The position numbers and the translations under genes are program-made. 64,000 nucleotides of DNA from Pseudomonadales bacterium (GTDB taxonomy: Bacteria; Pseudomonadota; Gammaproteobacteria; Pseudomonadales; UBA7434), in assembly GCA_028223755.1 (NCBI GenBank), contig JAOIUY010000007.1:1-64000 (forward strand), in the 5' to 3' direction. Positions 34,999-44,197 of the stretch are shown in pieces. Each line of letters begins with the position of its first letter. Within the stretch, counting starts at the first letter, position 1. Under the pieces are notes generated by a model. The model was given only the letters and a program-made list of their open reading frames with translations. It had not been told where the DNA came from and made no database searches.

Positions 34999-36536
34999 TC
35001 AAGCTCACCTGCATGCTTCATAACATGATAAATATAATTTTGTTCCATCACGCCAATTAATAAATGCGCCCATGGGCCTTGTGCATAAACCGCAACATCA
35101 TCACCGGCATGCGTCTCTGAGTGCAAAGGTGTATTCGATTCTTGATGGTAGTGTAGCGACTCTGGATTATCTTTTAGTGTGGTATGTCGACCGGATTTTG
35201 GGGGCGAGCTCATGCGAGAATAGGGGTCGCCAGAATGCGGGTCGAAATCGTTTATATCTTCTGCATAGTGACCAAGACCATTAGCGTAGGATAACGTTGT
35301 ATACGGTTTGTTATCGGTTGCTAGGCTTGCATCTTCTTTAGGGTTGCCGTGTTTATCATTGCCTTTAACGAAGCCTAAAATGGGATTGCCTCGAGTAGGG
35401 TAGCCGCCCAGTGTTAATGTATGGCTATGATCAGCGGTAACAATCATAAGTGTTTTATCTTTATCGACCAGTTCGCTAGCACGCTGGACAGCACGATCGA
35501 ATTCAATCGTTTCATCTAATGCACGATAGGCATTGCCAGCATGGTGTGCATGATCAATTCGACCGGATTCAACAATCAATAAAAACTGTTTATGTTGTTG
35601 CAAAATGGCTAACGCAGCCTCAACCATGGTGGTTAATGACGGTTGATCTTCATTATCTGCAAGTCGATCAGCTTCATAGCTCAAATGTGATTCGGAAAAC
35701 AAACCCAATAAATGTTTAGATTTTTTCAGACCAACATTGGCAAGTTCGCTGGCGCTATTAACATACGAAGATTTTTTATTATTCGCTAACCATTCTTGAA
35801 TAAGGTTGCGATTATCTTGGCGCTCGCCTTTTTTATCTTCGGGTAAAAAATGTTTTCGACCGCCGCCTAAAACCACTTCAATACCATTGCCATAATCAAA
35901 CTCAGTAAGCTGGCTTGCAATATCACGGCAGCCTTTTGCCTTTGCTTTTAGTGAGAGATCTTTATCAGATTCCCAGTTACGTTCAGGACTGTGTGCATAG
36001 GTTGCTGCAGGTGTTGCGTGAGTGACCGATGTGGTGGTTACAATGCCGCTGGCCCAACCTTGTTCTTCTGCAGTTTCTAACAATGTTTTTAAGTTGTAAT
36101 CATTGCAGCTATCGGGGTCAGCGCGGGTAGCTAATGTATTGACGCTAAGCAATCCCGATTTAGTTTTTGAACCGGTTACCATAGCCGTCATTGTGCCAGC
36201 AGAGTCGGGCGTTTGCTGGTTGGTATTGTAGGTTTTGGATAAGCCGGTATAAGCAAAGGTTTCAAAAAACAGTTGATTTTCTTCACCTGTTTTACCTTCT
36301 TTTTGGCCGGCAAAAATTCGACTTGCGGTAACGGTGGCAATACTCATGCCGTCACCAATAAATAAAATAATACCCTTTGCTTGTTGGGTGTTTGCTTGCT
36401 GATCAAGTGCAAGCTGAAGCTGCCTATCGGCATGATCAAAGCTACCTGGAGAAAACTTATTGGGGATTTTATCTGAGCAGGCTGTTAATAGAGACAATAA
36501 AAAAACAATTTTTAATTGTGCAAAGAATTTTTTCAT
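34995..36536 (-). CDS. Alkaline phosphatase, probable lipoprotein
   Basis: From ATG 36536 the protein has 513 residues and opens with a lipobox signal peptide (LLSLLTACSDK), suggesting membrane anchoring. The core has GIILFIGDGMSIATVTA, the phosphorylated serine in TPDSAGTMTAMVTGSK, and metal ligands in ESGRIDHAHHAGN and IVTADHSHT plus ETHAGDDVAVYAQGPWAHL. It releases phosphate from esters in the periplasm. An in-frame ATG at 36569 is possible; a GGAGG lies inside that extension. It overlaps the following SDR gene by GTGA. I see no PHO box. Confidence 0.92.
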   Translation of the reverse strand: MKKFFAQLKIVFLLSLLTACSDKIPNKFSPGSFDHADRQLQLALDQQANTQQAKGIILFIGDGMSIATVTASRIFAGQKEGKTGEENQLFFETFAYTGLSKTYNTNQQTPDSAGTMTAMVTGSKTKSGLLSVNTLATRADPDSCNDYNLKTLLETAEEQGWASGIVTTTSVTHATPAATYAHSPERNWESDKDLSLKAKAKGCRDIASQLTEFDYGNGIEVVLGGGRKHFLPEDKKGERQDNRNLIQEWLANNKKSSYVNSASELANVGLKKSKHLLGLFSESHLSYEADRLADNEDQPSLTTMVEAALAILQQHKQFLLIVESGRIDHAHHAGNAYRALDETIEFDRAVQRASELVDKDKTLMIVTADHSHTLTLGGYPTRGNPILGFVKGNDKHGNPKEDASLATDNKPYTTLSYANGLGHYAEDINDFDPHSGDPYSRMSSPPKSGRHTTLKDNPESLHYHQESNTPLHSETHAGDDVAVYAQGPWAHLLIGVMEQNYIYHVMKHAGELE

Positions 36537-36596
36537 TAGCGAAGAAAAAATGGTGACCTCCCAGTACATTTTAATATTGTGCTGAATATGGATAAG

Positions 36597-37979
36597 CTAT
36601 AAATGTGTTTCTGCAAACGCAGCTAGGCGACTTCGTTCAACACCATTGACATGCATAATGGCCGCATGTTCAAAATCTTTACTCTTTTCGACTAAGTAAG
36701 TTAAGCCTGAAGTGAGTGGCGAAATATATTTATTATCAATTTGTGCAAGGTTACCTAGCACGACAATTTTCGAGTTAGTGCCGACTCGAGTCACTATGGA
36801 TTTTAATTGAAATTGCGTAAGCCCTTGCGCTTCATCAATAATGATATAGGCATTGTTAAACGATCTGCCGCGCATAAAGTTGAGCGACTTAAACTGTATA
36901 TTAGCGCGCTCTTTTATATATTCAATGGTGCCCATCGAGTTTTCATCACTGCCATGAAGCACTTCAAGGTTATCTTCGAACGCCGCTAACCATGGTGCCA
37001 TTTTTTCTTCTTCCGTGCCGGGCAAAAAGCCAATATCTTCTGCCATAGGAGGTGTTGAGCGAGCGACAATGATTTTATCAAAACGTTTTTCTTCCATGGT
37101 TGCATGCAAACCATAGGCAAGTGCAATTAAGGTTTTGCCAGAACCTGCTGGCCCTGTCATTACCATCATGTCGATTTCGTCACGCTGTATAAGATGAAAA
37201 GCCATGGCCTGCTCAAAATTACGCGGCTTTAACCCCCATAAGTTTTGCAGCATTAATTTATCGCGATCGATATGTTGTATATCGATAGTGTCTTCGTCGA
37301 TGTCACTGACATAACCCGCGAATTGTTGTTCATCAAAGATGAGCATATTGAGATAGGCGTCAGGCGTGTAGTCACGATTGAGTTTGTGGATAACGGTACC
37401 TTGTCCGCCATGGACGGTTTCAACATTGTCGACCTGTGACCAAAAGTCGCCTTCATATTGCTCGTAGCCTTTCGCCATTAAAGAGATATCTTCGACGACT
37501 TTGTCTTTTTTATAGTCTTCTACGTTTTCTAAGCCAGAACCTTTGGCTTTAAGACGCATATTAATATCTTTAGTAACAAGGCAGACGCTGTCACTGTCTT
37601 CTTGTCCTTGAAGATGTAATGCAACATTAATGATTCTGTCATCATTGTAGTGGTGTACGGGGTTATTCAATAACGGAATATTTTGTGTGTGCTCGATTAA
37701 TTGGTCGGGGAAAATGGCCAGTGAGCCTTTTTTATCAAGTGTGCTGGGAATATCAACGCCGGATTGAATCTGCTTAGGCGAAGCGTTAGCCAAAATACTG
37801 TCTATCGCATTGATGGCAATACGCGCTTCACGGCTAACATCTTTGTCACGCCTGTCTTTAATAGCGTCGAGCTCTTCTAAAACCGTCATTGGAATGACGA
37901 CTTGATGCTCGTTAAATGCGTGGACTGCCATGGGGTCGTGTAACAAAACATTGGTATCAATAACAAAAGTTTTTTTCAT
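36597..37979 (-). CDS. PIN-PhoH family ATPase (YlaK-type)
   Basis: This 460-residue protein fuses an N-terminal PIN nuclease-like domain (FVIDTNVLLHDPMAVHAF; acidic residues conserved, to about residue 135) to a PhoH ATPase domain. Walker A is MMVMTGPAGSGKTLIAL, Walker B FNNAYIIIDEAQGL, and the end is VERSRLAAFAETHL. Bacterial PhoH2 (PhoH-PIN) proteins have RNA helicase and RNase activities. The family's conserved position and role in gammaproteobacteria are not well defined. It is transcribed away from parC. Confidence 0.93.
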   Translation of the reverse strand: MKKTFVIDTNVLLHDPMAVHAFNEHQVVIPMTVLEELDAIKDRRDKDVSREARIAINAIDSILANASPKQIQSGVDIPSTLDKKGSLAIFPDQLIEHTQNIPLLNNPVHHYNDDRIINVALHLQGQEDSDSVCLVTKDINMRLKAKGSGLENVEDYKKDKVVEDISLMAKGYEQYEGDFWSQVDNVETVHGGQGTVIHKLNRDYTPDAYLNMLIFDEQQFAGYVSDIDEDTIDIQHIDRDKLMLQNLWGLKPRNFEQAMAFHLIQRDEIDMMVMTGPAGSGKTLIALAYGLHATMEEKRFDKIIVARSTPPMAEDIGFLPGTEEEKMAPWLAAFEDNLEVLHGSDENSMGTIEYIKERANIQFKSLNFMRGRSFNNAYIIIDEAQGLTQFQLKSIVTRVGTNSKIVVLGNLAQIDNKYISPLTSGLTYLVEKSKDFEHAAIMHVNGVERSRLAAFAETHL

Positions 37980-38471
37980 ACTGCGCTCTCGCTTGAAATA
38001 ATAACTTTGGTTGTTAACGGATATTGCTGGTGTTTTTTATAATAGCGGATACTAGCATTGACTAGTTAATTGTTTTTTTAAAAGACTTATATTGCTAATT
38101 GATTTTGAGTGTATTACAAGAAAATGTCCAGAATATTATTTTTAATTGAAAGATATAATCTTAAAAATAAAGACTGCATCGATTTCCTGTCAGACCATCA
38201 CGGCCTATTTTTGTTCATCTTAGGTGCAGGTTGTTTTTTCCCGCTCGGTGTCTGTGGGAGAGTATGGAAGATTGAAGGGGCTGAAAAATGTTGAAGTCGC
38301 AAATTACCACCATTAAATTTACTCTGAATGATGCGCCGCTGGCGCTAATCTGCGACAATTTGATAATAAAATGCATGCCGCAGATTATTCGGCATCTGGG
38401 CTTAATGAGAATGATAAATAACCGCCCAGGCATAGTGAGCAACCAGCAAGCGAAATGAGATTACGCGGCCT
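37980..38471. other. Spacer between phoH and parC
   Basis: These 492 bases carry the phoH (leftward) and parC (rightward) promoters. A 61-codon open frame at 38109-38294 and others lack protein-like character and a plausible ribosome site. A sequence TGAGAATGATAAATA near 38407 weakly resembles a Fur site, but I do not support it. No RNA gene is visible. Confidence 0.5.
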
Positions 38472-40742
38472 ATGACCGACACACCCACAGATCTACCAGC
38501 ATCTTCTGATAATTTTGATACTGAGCAGCAATCGATAAAAGAGTATGCCGAAAAAGCCTATCTCGATTACTCGATGTATGTCATTTTGGATCGTGCATTG
38601 CCACATATTGGTGATGGCCTTAAACCCGTTCAGCGTCGAATTGTCTATGCGATGAGTGAGCTAGGCCTCAAGGCTTCGGCAAAGTACAAAAAATCGGCTC
38701 GAACCGTGGGCGATGTCATTGGTAAATTCCACCCTCATGGCGATAGCTCAGTGTATGAAGCCATGGTTTTAATGGCGCAATCCTTTAGTTATCGTTATCC
38801 GCTTGTCGATGGGCAGGGCAACTGGGGCTCGGCAGACGACCCTAAATCCTTTGCGGCAATGCGCTACACCGAATCTAAACTTACCTCTTATTCTGATGTA
38901 TTAATGGCTGAGGCCTCGCAGGGTACGGTTGATTGGCAGGGTAATTTTGATGGCACATTATTTGAGCCAGTATTACTGCCAGCTAGGGCGCCGAATATCT
39001 TGCTAAATGGTACGACCGGTATCGCCGTAGGTATGGCGACGGATATCCCGCCTCACAACCTGACAGAAGTCGTAACCGCCTGTATTCATATGTTAGAAAA
39101 GCCGAAGGCAACGGTAAACGATTTATTTGAGTTTGTTCAAGGGCCGGATTTTCCTACCGATGCTGAAATTGTTACTCCACGTGAGGCAATTTTGGATATG
39201 TATAAGGTCGGTAAAGGCAGTTTAAAAATGCGCGCTATCTATGATACCGAGCAGGGTGATATTGTTGTTACGGCGTTGCCACATCAAGTGTCTGGCGCAA
39301 AAGTGTTAGAGCAGATAGCGGCGCAGATGCAGGCGAAAAAATTACCAATGGTCGTGGATCTGCGTGATGAATCCGATCATGAAAATCCGACTCGGCTGGT
39401 TATTGTGCCGAAATCGAATCGTGTCGATGTTGATACGTTAATGTCGCATTTGTTTTCCTCTACCGATCTTGAGCGAAACTATCGCATCAATATGAATATG
39501 ATTGGTAACGATGGTCGTCCGCAGGTTAAAAATTTAGCGGGCATTATTAAAGAGTGGCTGGCTTATCGTAAAGGCACCATTCGCAAGCGTCTGGAATATC
39601 GTTTAGAAAAAATTCTTAATCGTTTGCATTTGCTTGATGGTTTGCTTATTGCCTTTCTTAATTTGGACGAAGTGATTCATATTATTCGTACCGAAGAGCA
39701 GCCCAAAAAAGTATTAATGAAAAAGTATGATCTGACTGAAGCTCAGGCCGATTATATTCTTGATACGCGTTTACGACAGTTGGCGCGTCTTGAAGAGATG
39801 AAAATTAAAGGCGAGCAAGAAGAGCTAAGCCGTGAGCGTGATGATATTGAAAAAACATTAGGTTCAGATGCGCGAATGAAAACGCTAATGAAAAAAGAAT
39901 TATTAGCTGTGATCGAAGAGTATGGCGACGATCGCCGTTCACCGATTGTAGAGCGCGAAGATTCAGTTGCCTATAGCGAAGATGATATTACATCAGTCGA
40001 TCCGATTACCGTTGTGTTATCTGCAAAAGGTTGGATCCGCGCAGCAAAAGGCCATGATATAAGCCCAGAGACTTTAAATTATAAATCGGGCGATAGCTTT
40101 AAGTTGGCAGCAAAAGGAAAAACTAACCAATCGGTTGTGTTGTTAGATTCGACAGGTCGAAGTTATTCTGTGCCGGCAAGAACATTGCCGTCGGCTCGGG
40201 GTCAGGGTGAGCCGCTGACTGGTAGTATTAGCCCACCATCGGGCGCTACGTTTGAAGGCGTGATGATGGGTGCTAATGATGATCTATATTTATTGGCAAC
40301 TGATGCGGGTTATGGTTTTGTTGCACGCCTTAGTGATATGCATGCCAATAAAAAAGCCGGTAAAAATTTGGTGACTATACCTAAAGGTGGTCAAGTCATT
40401 TCACCAGCCAAAGTCGATGATGTTGATGGCGGTTTATTAGTGTCGGTTAGTAATGAAGGTCGCATGTTGATTTTCCCGATTAGCGATCTACCGGTCATGG
40501 CGCGAGGTAAGGGCAACAAAATTATGAATATTCCGAGTGCTAAATTGGCCGCTCGTGAAGAGTTTATGTTGACGGCTGTTGTTATGAAAAAAGATGATGC
40601 GTTAATTATTAATGCAGGCAAGCGTCATTTGAAAATGAAGTTTTCTGATTTAGAACATTATTTTGGCGAGCGTGCTCGTCGCGGCAATAAATTACCACGC
40701 GGTTTTCAAAAAGTGGATTCGGTTGTCGTTGAAGTAAAATAG
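38472..40742 (+). CDS. parC: DNA topoisomerase IV subunit A
   Basis: The 756-residue ParC breaks and rejoins DNA with ParE (encoded 24 kb away). The N-terminal winged-helix and tower domains have [35 protein letters not shown], and the catalytic tyrosine in [11 protein letters not shown] quinolone-resistance-determining region is present (HGDSSVYE). The C-terminal beta-pinwheel is present, with [11 protein letters not shown] and the shorter six-blade arrangement of ParC, and lacks the GyrA box. Its length and ends are normal. serB follows 98 bases downstream, as in Pseudomonas (parC and serB close together). Confidence 0.97.
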   Translation: MTDTPTDLPASSDNFDTEQQSIKEYAEKAYLDYSMYVILDRALPHIGDGLKPVQRRIVYAMSELGLKASAKYKKSARTVGDVIGKFHPHGDSSVYEAMVLMAQSFSYRYPLVDGQGNWGSADDPKSFAAMRYTESKLTSYSDVLMAEASQGTVDWQGNFDGTLFEPVLLPARAPNILLNGTTGIAVGMATDIPPHNLTEVVTACIHMLEKPKATVNDLFEFVQGPDFPTDAEIVTPREAILDMYKVGKGSLKMRAIYDTEQGDIVVTALPHQVSGAKVLEQIAAQMQAKKLPMVVDLRDESDHENPTRLVIVPKSNRVDVDTLMSHLFSSTDLERNYRINMNMIGNDGRPQVKNLAGIIKEWLAYRKGTIRKRLEYRLEKILNRLHLLDGLLIAFLNLDEVIHIIRTEEQPKKVLMKKYDLTEAQADYILDTRLRQLARLEEMKIKGEQEELSRERDDIEKTLGSDARMKTLMKKELLAVIEEYGDDRRSPIVEREDSVAYSEDDITSVDPITVVLSAKGWIRAAKGHDISPETLNYKSGDSFKLAAKGKTNQSVVLLDSTGRSYSVPARTLPSARGQGEPLTGSISPPSGATFEGVMMGANDDLYLLATDAGYGFVARLSDMHANKKAGKNLVTIPKGGQVISPAKVDDVDGGLLVSVSNEGRMLIFPISDLPVMARGKGNKIMNIPSAKLAAREEFMLTAVVMKKDDALIINAGKRHLKMKFSDLEHYFGERARRGNKLPRGFQKVDSVVVEVK

Positions 40743-40840
40743 TATTTAGGTAGGATTTAGTTAGTAGTTAAGGTCCCGTATTTAAGGTAGCCGTTAAGAT
40801 AGTCGTTAAGCGATCGATCGCTAATAAACAGGTTAATAAT

Positions 40841-42064
40841 GTGAGTAACGTTACACTAATAAAAATTGCTGGACCCGATCAGCCGGGTATTACTTTGTCG
40901 GTCACCACATTGTTGGCCCAGCATTTAATTAATGTTTTGGATATTGGCCAAGCGGTTATTCACAATAATTTAGCGTTGGGTTTATTGATTGAGACGCCAG
41001 AGCAAGTTGATCAGCAAGCCTTATTTAATCAAGTGACTGCGCAGCTAGAAGCGTTAGGCATGTCAATAGAATTTGATTCAGTTAATGCCGATGCCTATGG
41101 CGCATGGACACATGAGCAGGGTAAGCCTCGCCATATTGTCACCTTGTTAGTTCGAAAGGTTCAGGCTACACATATTAATGCAGTGACCGAATTGGTTTCT
41201 GGGTATGGTTTAAATATCGATAAAATCACTCGGCTTTCTGGACGAGTGCCTTTAGATGAAGAGACTGAACAGTCTAAAGCCTGTGTCGAGTTTTCATTGC
41301 GCGGCGAATTGACTGATGCAACTATTGTTAGGCGCTCGTTACTGGAGTTAGCAACAACGCTTAATATCGATATTGCATATCAAGAAGATGATATGTTTCG
41401 CCGTAATCGACGATTAGTTGTATTTGATATGGATTCGACATTAATTGAAGCCGAGGTCATTGATGAGCTTGCCAAAGTAGCAGGTGTCGGTGATCAAGTC
41501 TCAGAAATTACTGAATCGGCTATGCGTGGTGAAATTGATTTTAACGAAAGTTTTGAGCGCCGCGTGGCACTGCTAAAAGGTTTAGATGAAGCTGCCTTGG
41601 AATTAGTTGCTGGGCAATTAAAGCTTACCGAAGGCGCTGAAACCTTAATGGTTACTTTGAAGCGCTTGGGCTACAAAACAGCAATTCTCTCTGGTGGTTT
41701 CAAATACTTTGGTAATAAGCTGCGCGATAAGCTCGGTTTTGATTACGTTTATGCCAATGAGCTGGATATTGAAGAGGGTGTTGTCACTGGTAAAGTGGTT
41801 GGCCAAGTGGTTGATGGCAATCGCAAAGCGGAATTATTAAAAGATATTGCACGCCGAGAAAATATAGCGCTCGAACAGGTCATTGCTGTTGGTGATGGCG
41901 CTAACGATCTGCCTATGTTGAGTATTGCCGGTTTAGGCATTGCTTTTCGTGCTAAGCCATTAGTGAAGGCTTCTGCGCGACAATCCATTTCTAATTTAGG
42001 TTTAGACAGTATTTTATACTTGCTAGGCATTAGTGATCGAGAGCGTTTAGCAGCAAAAGATTGA
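40841..42064 (+). CDS. serB: Phosphoserine phosphatase
   Basis: The 407-residue SerB performs the last step of serine biosynthesis. Two N-terminal ACT-like domains (about 1-180; KIAGPDQPGITLSVTTLLAQ) are followed by a HAD phosphatase domain with VVFDMDSTLIEAEVIDELA, the nucleophile Asp, SGGFKYF, and VGDGANDLPML. The start is GTG 40841. The long ACT-containing form is typical of Pseudomonas-type SerB. It converges with the fimX-like gene two bases away, as in Pseudomonas. Confidence 0.96.
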   Translation: MSNVTLIKIAGPDQPGITLSVTTLLAQHLINVLDIGQAVIHNNLALGLLIETPEQVDQQALFNQVTAQLEALGMSIEFDSVNADAYGAWTHEQGKPRHIVTLLVRKVQATHINAVTELVSGYGLNIDKITRLSGRVPLDEETEQSKACVEFSLRGELTDATIVRRSLLELATTLNIDIAYQEDDMFRRNRRLVVFDMDSTLIEAEVIDELAKVAGVGDQVSEITESAMRGEIDFNESFERRVALLKGLDEAALELVAGQLKLTEGAETLMVTLKRLGYKTAILSGGFKYFGNKLRDKLGFDYVYANELDIEEGVVTGKVVGQVVDGNRKAELLKDIARRENIALEQVIAVGDGANDLPMLSIAGLGIAFRAKPLVKASARQSISNLGLDSILYLLGISDRERLAAKD

Positions 42065-42066
42065 GT

Positions 42067-43089
42067 CTAGCCTGCAATATTAGTAAATTCATAATCCATA
42101 TTGCTTTGTGGCGATTGTAAATAACTGCCCTGCACAAAACCTATCCCTGTTTGCCACAATTTTGCTAAGTCGTTGGCGCTATTCACGCCTCTGGCAATGC
42201 ATATTGTATTGTGTTCGTTGGCAAAGCTAATCATATTTTTTATTAATTCAGGCTCTGCCTCTTCGCCACTGATTTTTTCGGTTAAGTTAGCGGTGAGTTG
42301 CAGAATATTCGGCGAGAGCTTTTGTATTAATTCAATATAGTCGTTATTAGCATTGGTTAGGCAGACATTAAGGTCGGCATGTTTTAATAATGTTATTAAC
42401 TGCAAGGTATTACTTTCATAGTCTGTAGCATCGGATGCAGTAATGGAAAAAATGAAAGCCGTTTTTGAAACACCACTCTCATTAATAATATTTTCCAGCC
42501 ATGGGAAAAACTCATCATCCATAATCGCACTTACAGTAAGCGGAATGGTTAATTGTATATTGTTCTTGTCGCCTGTTTTCAAAGTGTTGATGGTTTCTGT
42601 AAGTAACCAGCGATCTAATGCTGCATTGGTTTTTTCAATACCTAGATTTTCTATTAATTTATTAGCGGGCTCGATAACGCCGGCATCATTCTCAATATAG
42701 ATAATAGTGTCGTAAAAATGTTTTTCTTGGTCTTGTAGCGCGATAATTGGCTGATATTTAATAACTAGGCGGTTGAGTTCGAGAGCGGAGCGAAGAGCTT
42801 TGGCACCCTCAGCGTTATCTATTTTAGGGGAGAAAATTTTGTAGCCACTGTTGCCATCCATTTGTTTTTCGGCAGAGGCTTTAAAGGCCTGATCAAGAGC
42901 GTTTTCGATAGTAATTCCCGCAACACCATACTGTGAAATACCAATAGCAATTGATGGGGTGATACATTGCTTACCTTCACTAATAGCTGTTGAATTAACT
43001 TTATCGCAAAGTTGCGCTGCTAGGTCAGTCGACACATGATTATAGCTATCGGGGGATAACGATAACCCAGCTCTCTTTAAGATATTCAA
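42067..43089 (-). pseudogene. fimX: FimX-like protein, C-terminal half (GGDEF end plus EAL), after a frameshift
   Basis: After the frameshift, the in-frame sequence reads SPDSYNHVSTDLAAQLCDKV, the end of a degenerate GGDEF domain, then an EAL-type domain (LNRLVIKYQPIIALQDQ to FVQGSYLQSPQ). The EAL site is replaced by YDTIIYIEN, so no phosphodiesterase activity is expected; this matches FimX, where the domain binds c-di-GMP. The nominal start near 43089 is an artefact of the other frame. The true continuation joins the N-terminal half at the G5 tract 43051-43055. It ends two bases from serB. Confidence 0.8.
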
Positions 43090-44131
43090 AAACTTTTGCT
43101 TCTTTAGGAATAAAGTCGCTCAACAAAGAATCTATATGACTAATAACTCGAAGGTGGTTGTGTAGCCCCAATTTTTTTCTTTGCACTGCATTGCTTGTAA
43201 TCGATGCAAAAAATAGACTACCTTTTCCTTGTAGGGTTTGAATAGTTTCGAGATTGAAATTCTCTGTGCGCCTATCGGCCTTTTCTGATTTGCTACGTAA
43301 AATGATTTGTGTACAAGCTTCGCCTTCAAATTTTGCCGCAGCTAGGAGTAGCTCTACTTCAAGTGTTGCTGGATGTTCTGCTTTTTGATTATCAGTAAGC
43401 ATATTGACTGTAATACGGGATTCTTTTTTATTACCTAACTGATAGCTTCTTAATAAGGGTTTAAGTTGTGATTGATCTTTGCTATCTACAAGATCAATAA
43501 ATGGCTGGTATTCTAAATCTTCGGCGTCGGTAAAATTGAGCTTTGATATTAATGCATTATTGCTATGCACAATCATACCGTCGATAACATAAGCTATCGC
43601 ATCAGTCGTTGAGTCCATTAATAGCTGACTGCGAGCGTTGGTTTCTGCCATAACACTTTGGGTGGCGGTGGCAATTCTATGATCTTCTTGCGCCTTTATT
43701 TCTCTGTTAGCAATAAAAGTTAATCTGTCATGCTCGTTAACAGTTAGGTAGTCATAGAAGCCACATTGATGGATTTGTATTGCATTGCTTGGACTGTATT
43801 CATTATCGAGATAAATCGCGCGTACAGGCGCTTTGTTTTTTTCGATGGCATTGCCAACAACGGCTGGTAAAAACAGTTTTGAGTGGCCGAATGCTAGAAT
43901 GATATTCCATGTATTTTGACTAAGAGATTCATCAAGATCTTCAATTGAAGTGATTCGATGCGCATTAACAATCCAGCCCGATAGCTTGAAAATATTAATT
44001 GTTTTATTAGCTTCTTCTGGATCTTCATGAGCAATTAACAGATGAATGATCTTCTTTTCATTGGCGGGCTGTAAGGGTTTTACCTCACAATTTTCTTCGA
44101 AGTTATGAGCGGCACTAATGCTTTTTATCAC
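43046..44131 (-). pseudogene. fimX: FimX-like protein, N-terminal half (REC-like, PAS, GGDEF start)
   Basis: The first 361 codons encode a degenerate receiver domain (IIHLLIAHEDPEEANKTINI; the expected phospho-Asp position reads NIILAFGHSK), a PAS domain (LLMDSTTDAIAYVIDGMIVH), and the start of a GGDEF domain (SLFFASITSNAVQRKKLGLH to AKVFEYLKESWVIVIP). At CCCCC (G5 at 43051-43055 on the + strand) one extra base shifts the frame to a stop; removing it gives VIVIPDSYNHVSTDLAAQ, continuous with the downstream half. FimX localises to the pole and links c-di-GMP to type IV pilus twitching. As sequenced, the full-length protein is not made. Confidence 0.8.
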
Positions 44132-44197
44132 TATGAATTACCTTTTGCCTGTTTATTTTTTCGAAGGTACGAATACCTATAGCGAAATGAATATTAT

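Noticed and set aside
38109-38294. 61-codon open frame in the phoH-parC spacer
   Set aside because: No ribosome site, no signal or conserved motif, and AT-rich random-looking composition.
38400-38425. Fur-like box upstream of parC (TGAGAATGATAAATA)
   Set aside because: The two halves match the 7-1-7 consensus poorly, and topoisomerase genes are not expected Fur targets.
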